Assembly (NCBI GenBank): GCA_027596075.1
Contig: JADGJC010000005.1
Location: 186,001 to 250,000, forward strand
Length of the DNA: 64,000 nucleotides
From: Rhizophlyctis rosea
Taxonomy: Eukaryota; Chytridiomycota; Chytridiomycetes; Rhizophlyctidales; Rhizophlyctidaceae
Reading direction: 5' to 3'
The first letter of the stretch is position 1. Every line of letters starts with the position of its first letter. The translations under genes were made by a program, and so were the position numbers. This document shows, in pieces, positions 22,399-32,232 of the stretch. The notes beneath the pieces are model-generated. The model ran no database searches. It saw nothing but the letters and a program-made list of their open reading frames with translations, and was not told the DNA's origin.

Positions 22399-23523
22399 AT
22401 GAAAGTTTACTTGTTTGCCATCGTGCTGACTGGCGCTCTCTCTGTCGCCTCGGCCCAAACGACCACAAGGGCTGGTTGCACCACTATCACCTACTCGACC
22501 GCCTGCCCCCTTGGTCCTAGCACAACAACCACCCTATCCAGCACCAGCACCGCTTGTGGCGATATTGCTCCCGTACGGCCTACTTTCCAATGTCCCGGCT
22601 GGTCACCGTCGCCCATCACCTCTGATTGCGGGGCTGTCACATTTTCCACCGTAACAGCCTGTCCAACGCAAACCCTCGTACCAACCACCTTGTCTACTTC
22701 TTCCGTCTACTGGAGCACTGTGACACCACCGAGCCCTACCTTCACGTGTCCGACGACTACCACTACTACCACCAGAACATCCTTCCAGACGGATCTGCAT
22801 GCATCCACTGCATGGCACACTTCTAGTTATTCCACCGTTACAGAATGTCCCGTCCAAACCTACACCACCACCACGTTGAAGTCGACTTTCACCGCCTGCG
22901 GTGCACAAACCTTCACCGGAAGTTTCGCCTGCCCCACTCCTACACCTACCATAACCGAACCACCAACCACAACCCCGCCGACAACCGTGCAAGCATGCGT
23001 AGATTACGCTGCAGTCTCCCAATACTGCCCCATTGGAACCTCCAGTTACCAAATCAACGTTTCAACCCTTCAATCATGCCCGAACACTCCGGTACCCAGC
23101 GTCACAATGTCACCCTGCCCACCCAAATCCTGCACCTGTTCCACCCTTTGGCTAAGCAGGAACTGCCCTTACGGCACCGGTGTTATAACTGCTACCTCTT
23201 CGGCCGTTAACTGCGCACAGAGCTACAGCTGCTTAAGCAGGACAGAAATTACCATTACATCAACTATCGGTCAACCGTATACTCCACCACCAACGACCAC
23301 GTCTACGGTCGCTGCTCTTGAGAAGCGCTTCACGGTTGGACCTGTTCCGTGTCCCACCTATGTTCCGTCACCGACACCGACTACGTCGCCTACGCCTACC
23401 GCCAATTGCCAGCCGATGTGGAACCAGTGTAATGGGATTTACTATAGTGGGCCGAAGTGTTGCCAGGCTGGGTCTACTTGTAGGGATATTAACGAGTATT
23501 ATGGGCAGTGTGTGGCGAATTAA
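22399..23523 (+). CDS. Secreted Thr/Pro-rich protein with C-terminal CBM1
   Basis: A single exon of 374 residues. Residues 1-20 (MKVYLFAIVLTGALSVASAQ) are a classic signal peptide with cleavage after ASA. The middle is a string of Thr/Ser/Pro stretches broken by regularly spaced Cys residues (C-P-T-x-T type), likely O-glycosylated and extended. A basic EKRF site at about residue 307-310 could be a Kex2-type processing point. The last 38 residues form a fungal carbohydrate-binding module of family 1: CQPMWNQC, then SGPKCCQAGSTC, then QC, with aromatic residues for cellulose stacking. No catalytic domain is present, so it probably anchors something to, or coats, cellulose. Related in design to the gene at 40469-41740. 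Confidence 0.9.
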   Translation: MKVYLFAIVLTGALSVASAQTTTRAGCTTITYSTACPLGPSTTTTLSSTSTACGDIAPVRPTFQCPGWSPSPITSDCGAVTFSTVTACPTQTLVPTTLSTSSVYWSTVTPPSPTFTCPTTTTTTTRTSFQTDLHASTAWHTSSYSTVTECPVQTYTTTTLKSTFTACGAQTFTGSFACPTPTPTITEPPTTTPPTTVQACVDYAAVSQYCPIGTSSYQINVSTLQSCPNTPVPSVTMSPCPPKSCTCSTLWLSRNCPYGTGVITATSSAVNCAQSYSCLSRTEITITSTIGQPYTPPPTTTSTVAALEKRFTVGPVPCPTYVPSPTPTTSPTPTANCQPMWNQCNGIYYSGPKCCQAGSTCRDINEYYGQCVAN

Positions 23524-24318
23524 TGTATGCAGTGTTATAGAGCACAAATTATTATTGTTTGAACATGTATAGATCCGTATTCAGTATTCATACGTAATCG
23601 CGTACCGCTACTTTAAAGAGGCAAATTCAATAAGCACACTATATATCGGACCTGGATAACCTTGCCTGCGGACCATGCTGTACGTTTGTGGGAAGGAATT
23701 ATAGGCGCGATTACGGAAGTCGGTCCGAGAACGACCCAGTCATTTTTGCATGGTGCCTCACAGTTATGCCTACGCACGCTTGCTGCGTGATTAGCTGATC
23801 CTCACCAAGGTCTTACTCGCCCATCACCGAGCATCATCAACTCCGCATTTGTCATATCATCCGGTCGAATATACCAAAAAGAATGAGTCCTTCTTTCACA
23901 CTTCCGCCTCGGATTTTTGTTCTGTAACTTCCTTGTGGCAAACAGGAAAAATTGGTGGGCTTGCTATCGTCAGCAAAATAGAGAAGGTTCGGTATCCCGG
24001 ACATGGAGGCGGCGACTCCCGAGGTTATTCCCAGCGCCGGCTTCCGAAACGGGAGCTCCGCAGCGCGTATTACCTAATACATCCGAAGTTGATGGCACGG
24101 CCGATGAAATGAAGGAGGTGAAGGGGGACTCACGGAGGGGCTGCTGGTGGGGCTGAAAAACTTATAAATAGCCTACCCTTCTTTAAATGCCTGTCCAAAC
24201 CATCATTCGAACAACCAAATACAGTCTACGATAGGAACAGCGACTCTATTCAAAGACGGAATCCACTGCTACTACCAGCACCACCCCCACCATCAACATC
24301 AACATCAAAACAATCGAA
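23524..24318. other. Intergenic, promoter of the MDR oxidoreductase gene
   Basis: No gene seen. A TATAAATA box is at 24163-24170 and pyrimidine/AC-rich leader sequence follows. Confidence 0.4.
24163..24170 (+). promoter_or_regulatory. TATA box of the MDR oxidoreductase gene
   Basis: TATAAATA lies 149 bases before the ATG at 24319, followed by an A/C-rich leader. Confidence 0.4.
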
Positions 24319-25500
24319 ATGGCCGCCACCATGAAAGCTGCTCTGGTTAAGGAAGCTGGAGACTGGAACACCACCGTCTACGATGGCGAGATCCCTAAGC
24401 CCGCTGTTAGGGAAGGACATGTCTTAGTCCGTGTCAAGGCGGCTGCGTTCAAGTAAGTCCCTTCCCATCAGGTCTCATCTTCAACTCAAAACTAATCGAC
24501 TGGTATCTTCCTTTCATTTAGCCCGATGGACTGGAAGATTGCCATGACGGGCTTCTTTATTCAACAATGGCCCACGATACTCGGATTCGACTACTGTGGT
24601 GTTGTTCAGGAGGTCGGCGAGGGTGTTATGGGTCTTGAAGTCGGAGATGAGGTGTTTGGATCCCCTATGGGCGCATCGTTTGCGGAGTGGGTTGTCGTTC
24701 CGCAGTTGAGGGCTTGCAAAGTAAGTTTTCTTTTTCTCTTGAACGTTGCATTTGGGGGTTGATCTGAAGATTCAGGAAACTAATTGTCGAAATATGTGTT
24801 TATGTAAAAATAGAAACCGAAGAACCTCACCTTCCAACAAGCGTCCACCCTCGGTGTCGGCGGCCGCACCGCCATCGTCAGTCTCTTTCAAGAGATCGGA
24901 CTCAACCTCCACCGCATCAGCGCCAAGCACACCTTCACCACCCCCGAATGGGTCCTGATCATGGGCGGTACAACATCAACTGGTCTCTACGCCATCCAAC
25001 TAGCCAAATTAGCCGGCTACTCCGTCATCGCCACCGGCTCAAAAAAGAACCACGAATACCTCAAATCCCTTGGCGCAACCCACACAATCGACTACTCCCT
25101 CCCACCCGCCGAACAAATCTCCACCATCCAATCCCTAACGGACAACAAACTCGCGTACGCTCTCGACTGTGTCGGTCCGGAAACATCCAAGATCGCCGCA
25201 CAAGCTCTTTCAACCTCCGTCCCCAAGGCGACTCTCACTACTATCGCTAACAATAGACATACCGTTGAGTTCCCGTCCCATGTGACCGTGAAGGAGATTA
25301 GTGGGTTTGCCCCCGAAGACCAGGAGGATTTGAAGAGGTCGTGGGAGACGGAGGTTGTGCCTGCTATTGAGGGGGGTTTGGTGAAGGCTAATGAGGTTGT
25401 GCTTTTGGAGGAGGGGAGTTTGGCGGCAAATGTTAAGAAGGGGCTTACACTTTTGAAGGAGGGGAAAGTCAGTGCTGCTAAGTTGGTTGTTCAGCCGTAG
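24319..25500 (+). CDS. Medium-chain dehydrogenase/reductase, zinc-free (enoyl reductase-like)
   Basis: Three exons (24319-24452, 24522-24720, 24814-25500) give 339 residues. The GroES-like N-terminal half includes AAAFNPMDWKIA and LGFDYCGVVQEVGEGV. The Asp-Tyr in place of the His-Glu zinc pair, and the absence of a four-Cys loop, show that it binds no zinc. The Rossmann half starts IMGGTTSTGLYAIQLAK and continues VIATGSKKNHEYLKSLGAT with the basic residues that usually select NADPH. This fits the trans-acting enoyl reductase / toxD-like MDR group found widely in fungi. No secondary-metabolite gene cluster surrounds it, so its substrate is open. Confidence 0.85.
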
Positions 25501-26186
25501 ATTCTTGTAGATAGGAGATATTAGGTAGTAATATTTGTTTATAGCGGTATGATAGGGTCTTCTTTGTAATTTCTTTGTTTGTTGTAATAATGAATTTAGT
25601 TTCCGGACACACAATTTCTGCTTATTACCTCCTGAAGAATGATTTTCAGAGTTGCTGTGCGCTTGGAAAGGCATTGCTGTCGTGTACGCTCAAATCCCAA
25701 GATAAGGGATGCTTGCACAACCATATTGAAATGTCTGGGATATTCCGATATCTCGGCGTGCAGACAGCGGGAGGAGACTAAAATCATCCATGGTATCATC
25801 ACTTCAGATCCCTTCATGTTCCATGTGCCATTCGTGATTCGTAAAATCCATCTGCATTTCCCATAATGTTCGCCATGTCATCGTCCGCGTCCATTGCTGC
25901 GCATTATCACCATCTGCGTAGGTTCATTCCGGTATGCCACAGCCTTCCTTCCACATTTGAGATGCACAGTCCATCCTCCAATCGTCTGCCGCTTCTTCCC
26001 CTATGATCCTCTCATCGAAGTTCATTCGCAGCTCCACGTTCTCCCAATTCTTTACACATGTCCCCATCATAAGCAAAACTCCTTCACCACCAGATTTTCG
26101 ACTAGACGAGGAAGGATATATTTTTCTTCGGAGAATGTGATGTATGACATGACTGGTGGAACGGGAATATAGGTATGTATTGTTCT
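25501..26186. other. Convergent 3' intergenic region
   Basis: Between the stops of the MDR oxidoreductase and NDUFA1 genes. Short frames only, with no repeat seen. Confidence 0.4.
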
Positions 26187-26680
26187 TTAGATGCCTGTGG
26201 GTTCGCACTCCCAAGCGCTGTTTACAGAAAATGCTGCTGGTGCGATGATTTCGGCCTGTGCGAGTTGTCGAAATTTTAGTTTTCAGCAACTTTGACGAGT
26301 GTATCCAATCGCAGTTCATTTGTACACTAAACTTGAGCACACCCACCTGTTGGACGTTGACGTTTCCTGTAAGCCTGCCGTCCCTCTCCATCATCCTCCT
26401 GTCCCACCTGTCTACGTTCCACCGCTTGATCTGTTTTGAAGAGCGTCAAAAGTTTAGTGTATTAAAAAAGGTGGCAGTAAAGAAAACGCTGACGTGGGTT
26501 CCTAAAAACGTGTTGCAGCAGGAATTTTGACATCACCTTTCCGTCGTTTTCCCATCGTTGAATGAAAGCTTCACCCTTTGTTGCGATGAAGGCAAGAAGT
26601 GCAATTGCTCCGACGGCTGATAGTGCCTCAATGGGCAGGATAAACCTTTGTTTCGGAACAGCTTGTCTCGGAATGGACAT
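26187..26680 (-). CDS. Respiratory complex I subunit NDUFA1 (MWFE)
   Basis: Three exons (26680-26537, 26430-26347, 26255-26187) join to 98 residues. One transmembrane segment at about residues 17-37 (IEALSAVGAIALLAFIATKG) is followed by the conserved IKRWNVDRWDRRMMERDGRL, the D.WD..MMERD.RLTG block of the MWFE family. The tail APAAFSVNSAW parallels the APPGFELSNPW ending of the fungal 9.8 kDa subunit. The protein is a membrane-arm accessory subunit required for assembly of NADH:ubiquinone oxidoreductase in the inner mitochondrial membrane. Its presence implies that this fungus keeps complex I. Confidence 0.88.
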
Positions 26681-27008
26681 CGTGGGTAAGAAACGTATGT
26701 ATGAAGGGGTGCCCGCCGGCGAAATATGTGAATGGGATGGTTGTGGAATTTTGGTGGAGGAAGCAGGACGTGAAAGTGGTTGAAGGGAAGTTGTTGCTAT
26801 GGGAATCTATGATCTGATCATATGTGGCTGATGGCTGGTATGCGTAAGTGATTTTGACCCTGATGGTCTTCATTCCTTCACTTCGGCCCTCCTTCCAGCT
26901 CTTCCAGCTCAAATTTCTCTTCCCACGGACGTCCTTTTCATCAGCAATCGGATTGCTCTTCCCACAGGCGAGACTCTCACTGGCGATCACCTCATTACTC
27001 AGGCAAAT
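26681..27008. other. Short intergenic region between divergent genes
   Basis: Holds the start regions of NDUFA1 (minus) and the first ankyrin gene (plus). No further element recognised. Confidence 0.35.
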
Positions 27009-28652
27009 ATGCCTTACGTGAAAGCCGTCAGCGAAACGCGCCCTACGCTCCCGCAGGAAATCATCAGAGAAATCGCCTTGGTCAGCGGTCCCATCAGAAG
27101 TCGAAACTTGCGAAACACGTCCAAACGCAACCAAAAACTCATCACTCTCGACGATATCGCGTGGGCCGAGGCGGGATGGCGGTACCGTAATGACGGGCTG
27201 GAAGAATGTTGGGACTGGGCAGTTCGGAACTGGCACTGTGAAGTCATTTGGGCGTACCTGTCGGACGTTTCTGCGCGGAAGCAAATGGACTTGTTTCACC
27301 GTGCGGCGGGTCGGGGCGACGTGGGAACCGTTTCGAAGCTCCTTACGGAATTCGCATTCGATCATAGTACCAGGGACGCACTCTTCATGCTAGATGGGCC
27401 AACACCGAATCAAGTGCCATCAATGGTCGCCAAGTTTCCTCGTTCGGGGCCGGCGGCTTTGTTGCGCGAGGGTCTGTTCTTCGCGGCCAACAACAATCAC
27501 GCCAACGTCGTCAAAATCTTACTTTAATATGGAGCTACGGATGGGCCCCTTTCGAACGTTGAGATTCATGACAAGGTTCAGGATGTGGTGGAAGCTATCA
27601 CTCCCACGCGACGTGCTTTACACTACACAACAAGCGCAGACGTCATGAAATTGTTCTTGAAGGTCAGGCGGTACATCCGGAGGGATTTGCGGTTGCTTGG
27701 ATCGATCCGTTTTGGGGCTGCCGATGCGGTGAAGTTGTTCTTGCGTACTGGAGCAGAACTTGAGGAAGAGGACTTGATTGAGGCGGCTGCCGTTGGAGTG
27801 GTGGAGGTAGTTGAAATACTTTTGAAAGCTGGAGCGGATGTTCACCGAATTGCTGGGAACAATCCCCTTGGACCTTTGGCGATGGCGGCGAAACATGGTC
27901 ACATTGAAGTCGTGAGGCTACTCATCAATGTTAGGGCCAGTGTGGACGGTGGTTTCCGGATCGGGAACGGTACTCTTCGACCACATCAGCCAGTGCCAAG
28001 CAGAGCCCCTCTTGTTCAAGCGGCGCAACATGGGCATACGGAGGTGGTGCAGCTGCTGCTGGATTCGGGGGCGAAAATTGACAAGTCCTACGGAACAATG
28101 TTGAAGGAAGCGGTGATCGGCGGTCATTCGGAGGTCGTGAAGTTGTTGTTGACTGTGAGGGCACCCTTTTTGGTGCGGGAATACTGGCATCACGGTGACG
28201 CGTTGCGAAAGGCGGTACTGAAAGGTGACATTGAGATGGTAAAGCTCTTTTTGGATGCAGGGGTAAATGTGCGTACGTATGTTCGTAGGTATGATGGGGG
28301 AACGCTCGAAGCAGCGGCGGAAGGGGGTCATACGGAGATCGTGAAATTACTGCTAGCTGCTGGGGTTAACACGTTGTTGGGGGACCCTTTGCACGCGGCG
28401 GCATCGCGTGGTCACGTCGACATCGTGAGGATGTTGTTGAAGGCCGGTGCAAATGTTCATTGGAGTGACGAGCAAGCGTTGTGGGGGGCAATGAGGGGAA
28501 ACCACCTTGAGGTCGTGAAGGTGCTGTTAAGTGCTGGGGCAGATTTCAACCGGCCAAAATACAGGTTCGCAAGAGTGAAGGGGGAGGGTGGAATGAAGAT
28601 AGCTGAGGTGGTTGAATTCATGGAGAAGCTTGGCGCCGGTGCACCCATTTGA
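27009..28652 (+). pseudogene. F-box-like/ankyrin-repeat gene 1, interrupted by one in-frame stop
   Basis: Frame is preserved for 547 codons except for TAA at 27525-27527 (codon 173). The upstream part, from MPYVKAV, contains the F-box-like LPQEIIREIALVSGP and the family region VIWAYLSDVSAR. Ankyrin repeats fill the rest (for example VEVVEILLKAGADVHR and HIEVVRLLINV). In paralogues 2 and 3 the residues at the break read ILL-E/G-LGATDG, and here they read ILL-stop-YGATDG, so a single substitution explains it. No other stop or frameshift occurs in 375 downstream codons, so inactivation is very recent, or the stop is read through, or the base is a sequencing error. Reinitiation could yield an ankyrin-only product. 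It heads a tandem array of three. Confidence 0.75.
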
Positions 28653-29910
28653 AGGTCAACATATTCGTTGTTCAGTTCAGCATGTAGCAGAGCTTGCGCA
28701 ATAGTGAGAAAAATTGTATTCATAATAGTTCGCGGTTACTGAAATGTGCTCAGATGGTGAAACACGTGTAAGAGTTTGGGTGATGGAAGAAGGAGAGATG
28801 AACGCCAAAAGGAGGTCTGACACCTCTAACCGACGGGAGGCGAGAGGGGGCCAAGACGGGGCCACGGCAGACTGGATCTGGAGTCTGGATGTTTGAAAAT
28901 CAGTTTATCATATGGCAAATCTGCAAAATAGGCACCCAAAATGTTACAATTATACTTCGAATGTATGCTCTTGAGTGACTAGCGCCATCCTTTGGATCGT
29001 GTCCACACGACTGATGCGGGGTGGCCCATTTCGCAGTTTACGAAACTCCAATTGGTGAAGTCCTTCTTCTCGACACGACAATCAACCAATCCTTATGCTT
29101 ATAGTCCATGGTGGGAGTCGAACCCACTAGAGTGAACACCTCACCGCCGCGTCAATTCCGTCTGATACCCTTTTTAGGGGCTTGGCCCTGTATTATACCT
29201 CTTTCGGCCACCTTCCTGGGCAAGGGCAAATACCCTTTGGTGCCCATTCCAGACCAGACTTCCAAGACAGTATAGCGAGAAGAAACGAGTCCTTACTGCA
29301 TTTCACTTCCATCTGATACCCTTATTAGGGGCTTGGCCCTGTATTATACCTCTTTCGGCCACCTTCCTGGGCAAGAGCAAATACTCTTTGGCGCCCATTC
29401 CAGACCAGACTTCCGATCAATATATAGAGGGAACACTCTATCCGTGACATGAACTTGTTATGTGTTGATGAATTGGTTGAATTGAATGTGCCGAAAAAAT
29501 GGAGATCCGAGACGAGCAGATGAGCTGAAAGATGAAAAGAGTGGTTGAAAGGAAATGAGAGGGAGCCTTGATTTATGCCCACGCACGCGCGGCCACCCAG
29601 CCCCCCTGGCTGGGGTGACGGGTCAGTCAGGCTGAGTCAGCGGTGCGGGGCCAACCAGTCAGACAGATACACCTGGGGCTAGCCAGATTGCTTGAATTTC
29701 GCTCTTCCCTTGCTTTTTCCCACCAGTCCCCCTCGCAATTTTAACATCGCCTCAGACTATCAAGTTGAGAAGGTCCGCCCGAACTTCCACATCGCAGCAG
29801 TTCACCACTGCTGTTTCACCAAACGCACCTGTCGAAATTTTGAAAATCGCGCACTCTCCACGGGCCGACGCGTTGACGGTTTCACGCTCAACTTTCCCAC
29901 ACCCTCCACC
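28653..29910. other. Intergenic (1.3 kb) between ankyrin genes 1 and 2
   Basis: Contains the duplicated 103-bp hairpin element (29161-29414). On the minus strand at about 29108-29125 there is a tRNA-like T-arm (GTGGG-TTCGACT-CCCAC). No matching acceptor 5' strand is found, so I do not call a tRNA. An upstream extension of the ankyrin gene 2 frame (from 29692) is open but unlike the paralogues. Confidence 0.5.
29161..29414. repeat. Duplicated 103-bp structured element
   Basis: Two copies, 29161-29263 and 29312-29414, differ at only about four positions. Each folds well. CCCT-TTTT-AGGG is followed by GGGC-TTG-GCCC. A longer hairpin has outer arms TGGGC/GCCCA and inner arms AAGGG/CCCTT around CAAATA. 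In the second copy the inner stem is AAGAG/CTCTT, a paired change that keeps base pairing. This suggests an RNA or DNA structure under selection. Strand of function is unknown. It does not match any RNA family I can recognise. Confidence 0.65.
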
Positions 29911-31692
29911 ATGTCCGATACCAAAGTCGTCGACGAACCACTCCCCACGCTCCCACAGGAGATCATCCTAGCAATAGCCCATCTCAGCGGTCCCGTCCGG
30001 AGTCGGAAGATACGCCGTACGTGCAAAGCGAATCTGAAACTCATCACGGCGGAGGATTTGGTTTGGGCGGAAGCGGGGTGGCGGCACTGCTTCGATGGGT
30101 TTGAAGAATGCTGGGAATGGGCATATACCGGATGGCATACAAAAGTCATTTGGGCGTATCTGGCGGACGTTTCGGCTCGGACACAGATGGACGTGTTTCA
30201 TCGTGCCGCAAGGCTGGGCGACGGCGACATGGTCGTGAAACTCGTACGCGACTGGCAGTTCGATCACAGTATCAGAAACTCATGCTTCATGCTGCCGCCT
30301 GAGGACAGCAGTTATTCGATATCCACGTATGATCCAGAATCGCCGGAGTATGACTTTCCACGTTCGGGGCAAGAAGCATTATTGCGCGAAGGGCTCTTTC
30401 TGGCTGCGAACAACGATCGTGTCGATGGTGTCCGAATCTTGCTTGAACTTGGGGCTACTGACGGGTCTTTGTCATATCTCTCTCTTTACGACCGAGCGGA
30501 AGATTTCAAAATTTGCGCATACCCTAATGATCGTGCTGTGAATTGCACATACAGCGCCGTCGTTGTGCGGCTATTGTTAGCGGCTAGGCCATACAAACCG
30601 ACAGAGCTCTACTTACATAGATTGATTGAATATGAGGATGTCGAGGGGGTCAAAATACTGCTAGATGCGGGAGCTCATTTGTGGGGAGGAGACTTGGGTT
30701 TGGCTGCTGCGGTTGGGAATGTGACAATAGTCCATATACTTCTGGAAGCTGGGGCGGACGTTCACTGGTTTGCCGAGGACTCCTTCAGGTCTACTGCTTT
30801 GGATAGCGCGGCGGGGAACGGTAATCCGGAGGTGTTGCGGGCGTTGCTAGCTGCCGGGGCGCGTGTGGAAGGGAACCAAGATCCTCCACCTTTGCTCCAC
30901 GCCGTAAATTGGGGTCATACCGAAGCGGTGAAAGTGCTGGTGGACGCGGGGGCTGATGTTCACAGGGATTCCGACAAAGCATTGAAACTAGCGGTGGAGT
31001 CTGCGAAGGTTGACATAGTGAAGATATTGCTGGCTGCCGGGGCGGACGCAGATGCTGCTTGGGAATCCACGTTTTCCACCACGTGGGGACGCGATCCGAT
31101 TGAAGTGGTGAAACTCCTGTTGAATGCCGGCGTCAATGTCCGCGAAAATCATCTCGATTCGCTCTCAAAAGCGATAGAACTTCGTCATGGGGAGTTTGTG
31201 CGGTCACTGCTAGCTGCTGGGGTGCCAGTCAACCTCGGGCCGGGGGGACATTTGATCATGGCAGTATCGGGCGGCGTTGTCGACATTGTGAAGGCCTTGC
31301 TGGATGCCCGGTTGCCCATCAGTATTGGGCCGAATGGTCCGTTATCCATCGCAATATCGCGTGGCTTCGTCGACATTGTGAGGCTATTGGTGGATGCTGG
31401 GGCGCTAATCAATACTGGGTCGCATGGTCCTTTACACATGGCGGCATTGGGAGGGCACGCGGAAATCGTGAAGATTCTGTTGGATGCGGGTGCGGATGTG
31501 CATGTGAATGATGAAGAAGCTTTGTGGGAGGCGGTGAAGGGGAGTCGGGTGGAGGTAGTGAAGGTGTTACTGGCTGGAGGGGCGGACGTGAACAGGCCAC
31601 GAACCAAATATGCGAGTGTGAGGCGGGAGAATCGGTATAACTATAGGGTCGAGGAGGTGATGAAATTGTTGGAGAAGGCTAGGGCTATTTGA
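29911..31692 (+). CDS. F-box-like/ankyrin-repeat protein 2
   Basis: 593 residues in one exon. I start at MSDTKVVDEPLPTLPQE because it aligns with both paralogues and follows CACC, although the frame is open further upstream. Residues 11-45 resemble an F-box (LPQEIILAIAHLSGPVRSR, then KIRRTCKANLKLI), suggesting a link to SCF ubiquitin ligases. A family-specific region follows (DLVWAEAGWRHC, VIWAYLADVSA). From about residue 170 to the end there are roughly a dozen ankyrin repeats (GHTEAVKVLVDAGADVHRD and similar). The last repeats read VKVLLAGGADVNRPR, nearly identical in protein 3. Targets are unknown. It is the middle gene of three head-to-tail copies. Confidence 0.85.
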   Translation: MSDTKVVDEPLPTLPQEIILAIAHLSGPVRSRKIRRTCKANLKLITAEDLVWAEAGWRHCFDGFEECWEWAYTGWHTKVIWAYLADVSARTQMDVFHRAARLGDGDMVVKLVRDWQFDHSIRNSCFMLPPEDSSYSISTYDPESPEYDFPRSGQEALLREGLFLAANNDRVDGVRILLELGATDGSLSYLSLYDRAEDFKICAYPNDRAVNCTYSAVVVRLLLAARPYKPTELYLHRLIEYEDVEGVKILLDAGAHLWGGDLGLAAAVGNVTIVHILLEAGADVHWFAEDSFRSTALDSAAGNGNPEVLRALLAAGARVEGNQDPPPLLHAVNWGHTEAVKVLVDAGADVHRDSDKALKLAVESAKVDIVKILLAAGADADAAWESTFSTTWGRDPIEVVKLLLNAGVNVRENHLDSLSKAIELRHGEFVRSLLAAGVPVNLGPGGHLIMAVSGGVVDIVKALLDARLPISIGPNGPLSIAISRGFVDIVRLLVDAGALINTGSHGPLHMAALGGHAEIVKILLDAGADVHVNDEEALWEAVKGSRVEVVKVLLAGGADVNRPRTKYASVRRENRYNYRVEEVMKLLEKARAI

Positions 31693-32232
31693 AGTTGTGA
31701 TCCGTACTGTTTTGATGGGATAGTTGTAGTTCTTATGCATATGAGGAATTAGTGAAGAATCAGAGGTGGTTATCAGATGTCCTGGTTGATTGATGATCAT
31801 GATAAGGAGCGTAAAGCAGGTTTTCCCGTTACCAATTCTGACAATCAGTAGAGTCCTACAGCACCGATGAACACAATCAGCGGGCAGTTGGAAGCCGTCG
31901 GCATCCAAATCACCAGCCGGTTCCAGCCAAGGTTTCCGATTTTCCTTGTGGTCTGAGGGCTCTGGAAAGAGTCTGCATGAGACTCAAAGCTTCATCCCAC
32001 AGCTCACAAACTCAACTTTCCAATTCAATCGTTGATAATACACCGGGTCGAAGTGGTTCGCGCCCAATATCTTGCAGTTGGGGCAACCAACCATCTCACT
32101 TCAAGCTCTGTTTTCATATACAACAGCGGCGTCGACCACACCACATCAACGGCATCGCGTACTAATGACATTGTGGCGCTCTGAAAACTGAACTTTCGAC
32201 GTGACCTCAACTTTCGACATACCCTCACCACC
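31693..32232. other. Intergenic between ankyrin genes 2 and 3
   Basis: Promoter-sized stretch with no gene. The bases just before ankyrin gene 3 (CAACTTTC repeats and a CACC before ATG) resemble those before ankyrin gene 2, consistent with tandem duplication that included the promoter. Confidence 0.4.

Noticed and set aside
29090..29130. A complete tRNA gene on the minus strand
   Set aside because: The T-arm is perfect, but no acceptor 5' strand complementary to CATGGAC and no proper D- or anticodon arm occurs at the right distance.
29692..29910. An earlier start for ankyrin protein 2
   Set aside because: The extra 73 residues have no counterpart in the two paralogues, which align from the ATG at 29911.
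28653..29910. A TPP riboswitch or self-cleaving ribozyme in the duplicated element
   Set aside because: CTGATACCC and TGGGCAA words are suggestive, but the required core sequences and order are absent on both strands.
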